Assembly: GCA_020853515.1 (NCBI GenBank)
Contig: JADYYU010000309.1
Span: forward strand, 1 to 7,542
Source of the DNA: Chitinophagaceae bacterium
GTDB taxonomy: Bacteria > Bacteroidota > Bacteroidia > Chitinophagales > Chitinophagaceae
Direction: 5' to 3'
Length of the DNA stretch: 7,542 nt
This document shows positions 5,930 to 7,542 of this stretch, in pieces. Numbering within the stretch: the first letter of the stretch is position 1; each line of letters opens with the position of its first letter. The translations under genes and the position numbers were made by a program. The notes beneath the pieces were generated by a model. It ran no database searches, was not told the DNA's origin, and worked only from the letters and a program-made list of their open reading frames with translations.

Positions 5930-6916
5930 ATGAAAAAAAACATCGCACTGGTTGCCGGCGGATATTCGGGCGAATATGATATTTCTATCAAAACAGCCAT
6001 CACCATCGAAAACAATATTGACAAAGCACAATACAATGTTTACAAAATCATTCTTGATAAGTTTCATTGGAAACACACTACCGCAGCGGGACAGATCATT
6101 GAGACCGACCGTACCGATTTTTCACTGACCATTGATGGCCAAAAAATAATTTTCGACAGTGTTTTTATTGCTGTGCATGGTACTCCGGGCGAAGATGGTA
6201 AATTTCAGGGCTACCTCGAAATGCTGGGCATTCCTTTTACTTCCTGCGGAGCCATTGTTGCAGGCTTAACTTTTAATAAAGTATTTTGCAATAGTGTGGT
6301 GGCACAAAGTGGCCTTGTACATGTATCAAAATCCGTTCATTTGTTCAAAGACCGGACTTTGAGTACAGACGAAATTTTGAAGCAGGTAGCCCTGCCTGTG
6401 TTTGTAAAACCACCGGAAGGTGGTTCGAGCCTGGCTACCACCAAAGTAAAAACAGTAGCGGAACTTCAACCTGCCATTGATGCCGTGTATGCGATCGAGT
6501 CGCAGGCCATGGCTGAAGAATTTGTAAAAGGAAGGGAATTCAGTATTGGGGTTTACAGGGCGGGCGGTGTGCTGACTGCTTTGCCGGTCACCGAAATTAT
6601 CAGCAGCAAAGAATTTTTTGATTATGAAGCCAAGTACACACCCGGCATTACCAACGAAGTAACCCCCGCTCAGCTACCTGCACAAGAGGCCGCATTAATA
6701 GCGGACACCGCACGTAAAATTTATGATTTGCTCAACTGCAAAGGAATTTGCCGCGTTGATTTTATATTGGAAGAAAATACCGGCAAATTGTTCTTTCTGG
6801 AAATTAACACCATTCCGGGACAAAGTGAAAACAGCATAGTACCCCAGCAGGTAAGGGCATCAGGCAAAACACTCATCGACTTTTACGGTCAACTGATTGA
6901 GGAGTCGCTGAGATAA
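5930..6916 (+). CDS. ddl: D-alanine--D-alanine ligase
   Basis: This 328-residue ATP-grasp enzyme joins two D-alanines to make the dipeptide terminus of peptidoglycan precursors, in the cytoplasm. The N-terminal domain has the Gly-rich GGYSGEYDIS, with E15 and S19 at the first D-Ala site, then VHGTPGEDG (82-90) and the helix EMLGIPFTSCG. The ATP-grasp part shows FVKPPEGGSS (158-167), AEEFVKGREFSIGVY (195-209) and the omega loop FFDYEAKY (229-236). Tyr at 236 is the residue typical of D-Ala-D-Ala rather than D-Ala-D-Lac ligases. Metal ligands are D277 in RVDF and E291/N293 in LEINTIPG. The length is normal. It has its own promoter and lies upstream of a PASTA protein gene, a neighbour pair I associate with Bacteroidota. 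Confidence 0.97.
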   Translation: MKKNIALVAGGYSGEYDISIKTAITIENNIDKAQYNVYKIILDKFHWKHTTAAGQIIETDRTDFSLTIDGQKIIFDSVFIAVHGTPGEDGKFQGYLEMLGIPFTSCGAIVAGLTFNKVFCNSVVAQSGLVHVSKSVHLFKDRTLSTDEILKQVALPVFVKPPEGGSSLATTKVKTVAELQPAIDAVYAIESQAMAEEFVKGREFSIGVYRAGGVLTALPVTEIISSKEFFDYEAKYTPGITNEVTPAQLPAQEAALIADTARKIYDLLNCKGICRVDFILEENTGKLFFLEINTIPGQSENSIVPQQVRASGKTLIDFYGQLIEESLR

Positions 6917-6920
6917 GGAT

Positions 6921-6950
6921 GGGTTAAATTTTTTGTAAATACCCTTTTTT
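6921..6950 (+). terminator. Possible weak terminator between ddl and PASTA gene
   Basis: GGGT (6921-6924) pairs with ACCC (6941-6944) and ATTT (6928-6931) with AAAT (6937-6940). This gives an 8-bp stem with a 3-nt bulge and a 5-nt loop, followed by six Ts. The stem is weak, so it could attenuate rather than fully stop transcription into the PASTA gene. Confidence 0.3.
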
Positions 6951-6993
6951 AAGAGCTTAAAAACCTTATTTTTACCCTCTGTAATTTTATAAA

Positions 6994-7542
6994 GTGCTAA
7001 AACGCTCATTTCTGTTTAATGTCTTTCTGGTGATCTGTCTGATGGCAGGTTTATTATTTATTTTTTTTAGCTCCCTCGATTGGTTGACAAACCATGGTAA
7101 ACAAACTACGGTGCCTTCGCTGGTAGGTAAAAAAATGAAAGATGCCGTTAAAATACTTGAAAAGCAGGGATTCAAAGTGCAAATTGACTCGCAGTTTAAG
7201 TCTTATAAAACCCCGCTCGAAGTTCTGTTTCAGGAACCTGAAACCGGCGCTATGGTAAAAGTGGGTAGAACTATCTTTTTGACCGTAAACAGAAAAACGC
7301 CACCCAGTATCAAAATGCCTGCGTTGGTTAACATCTCTTTTCGAAATGCAATGCTGGTGATGCAAAGTAATCGACTGGTAATGGGCGATACTATTTACAG
7401 ACCTGATGTGGCAGCAGGCTCTATTCTGGAACAATGGTATAATGGCAAACCAATAGCTGCCGGAGCATTGGTGCCTTTCGGCAGTAAAATAACACTGGTA
7501 GTGGGCGAGGGACTGTATGGCGAAGTGGATGTACCGAACCTG
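6994..7542 (+). CDS. Membrane-anchored PASTA-domain protein (3' end outside window)
   Basis: The frame is open to the window edge, giving 183 residues. The likely start is GTG at 6994; an in-frame stop lies at 6982-6984 with no ATG between. This start keeps the basic LKR before the membrane helix. An internal ATG at 7042 would cut into the helix. One transmembrane segment spans about 6-26. Then come PASTA repeats: the first at about 38-100 (TVPSLVGKKMKDAVKILEKQ, then FQEPETGAMVKVG), the second at about 107-172 (KMPALVNISFRNAMLVMQ, ILEQWYNG, GSKITLVVG). The start of a third is VDVPNL at the edge. PASTA domains in other bacteria bind peptidoglycan or beta-lactams, often on Ser/Thr kinases or PBPs. 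Here no kinase or transpeptidase domain precedes them. Its position after ddl, 77 bp away, suggests a cell-wall role. Confidence 0.9.
   Translation, partial: MLKRSFLFNVFLVICLMAGLLFIFFSSLDWLTNHGKQTTVPSLVGKKMKDAVKILEKQGFKVQIDSQFKSYKTPLEVLFQEPETGAMVKVGRTIFLTVNRKTPPSIKMPALVNISFRNAMLVMQSNRLVMGDTIYRPDVAAGSILEQWYNGKPIAAGALVPFGSKITLVVGEGLYGEVDVPNL

Noticed and set aside
7054..7434. 126-codon minus-strand frame opposite the PASTA gene
   Set aside because: The plus-strand frame encodes a membrane helix plus PASTA repeats and continues to the edge, so the minus-strand frame is a shadow.

Overview
The window looks like a chromosomal segment of a Bacteroidota bacterium, most likely from the Chitinophagaceae or Sphingobacteriia side of the phylum. 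The evidence is the moderately AT-rich composition, starts without Shine-Dalgarno sequences, and four well-placed copies of the Bacteroidota -7 promoter element TAnnTTTG (TACCTTTG, TACATTTG, TAACTTTG, TAGATTTG). The gene families also fit: a Bacteroidota-type RpiB, a DUF4142 lipoprotein, and a ddl gene followed by a kinase-free PASTA protein. The genus cannot be fixed from sequence alone.

Layout. Positions 1-535 hold a tandem array of four roughly 145-bp non-coding units that probably continues left of the window. Three units end in a nearly invariant 30-bp core containing CTATGTGCCTATGTGG. A spacer with a small hairpin follows. Two minus-strand genes come next: a GxxExxY protein of the PD-(D/E)XK nuclease-like superfamily (731-1147), and upstream of it a PolB-type DEDDy 3'-5' exonuclease (1199-1933). 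Divergently, a membrane-anchored coiled-coil protein (2042-2989) and ribose-5-phosphate isomerase B (2998-3429) form a tight plus-strand pair. The rpiB stop codon directly abuts the stop codon of a convergent gene for an exported, probably outer-membrane beta-barrel protein (3430-4245). A 305-bp intergenic region holds that gene's promoter, an inverted repeat and a rho-independent terminator. The terminator serves the DUF4142 lipoprotein gene (4551-5156, minus). An unrecognised 151-aa protein (5296-5751, minus) has a GTG start just downstream of its -7 element. Across a divergent promoter region lie ddl (5930-6916, plus) and a PASTA protein that runs off the right edge (6994-7542, plus).

How the parts relate. 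ddl makes the D-Ala-D-Ala end of the peptidoglycan stem peptide, and the PASTA protein is a membrane-anchored candidate for peptidoglycan binding, so the right end is a cell-wall module. The middle is housekeeping (rpiB) plus envelope proteins. The left end is the only part that looks accessory: an AT-rich repeat array next to a GxxExxY gene. The array with this gene family is the best candidate for something undescribed. The link is inferred from adjacency plus an unverified recollection that similar TATGTG-type repeats occur near such genes elsewhere.
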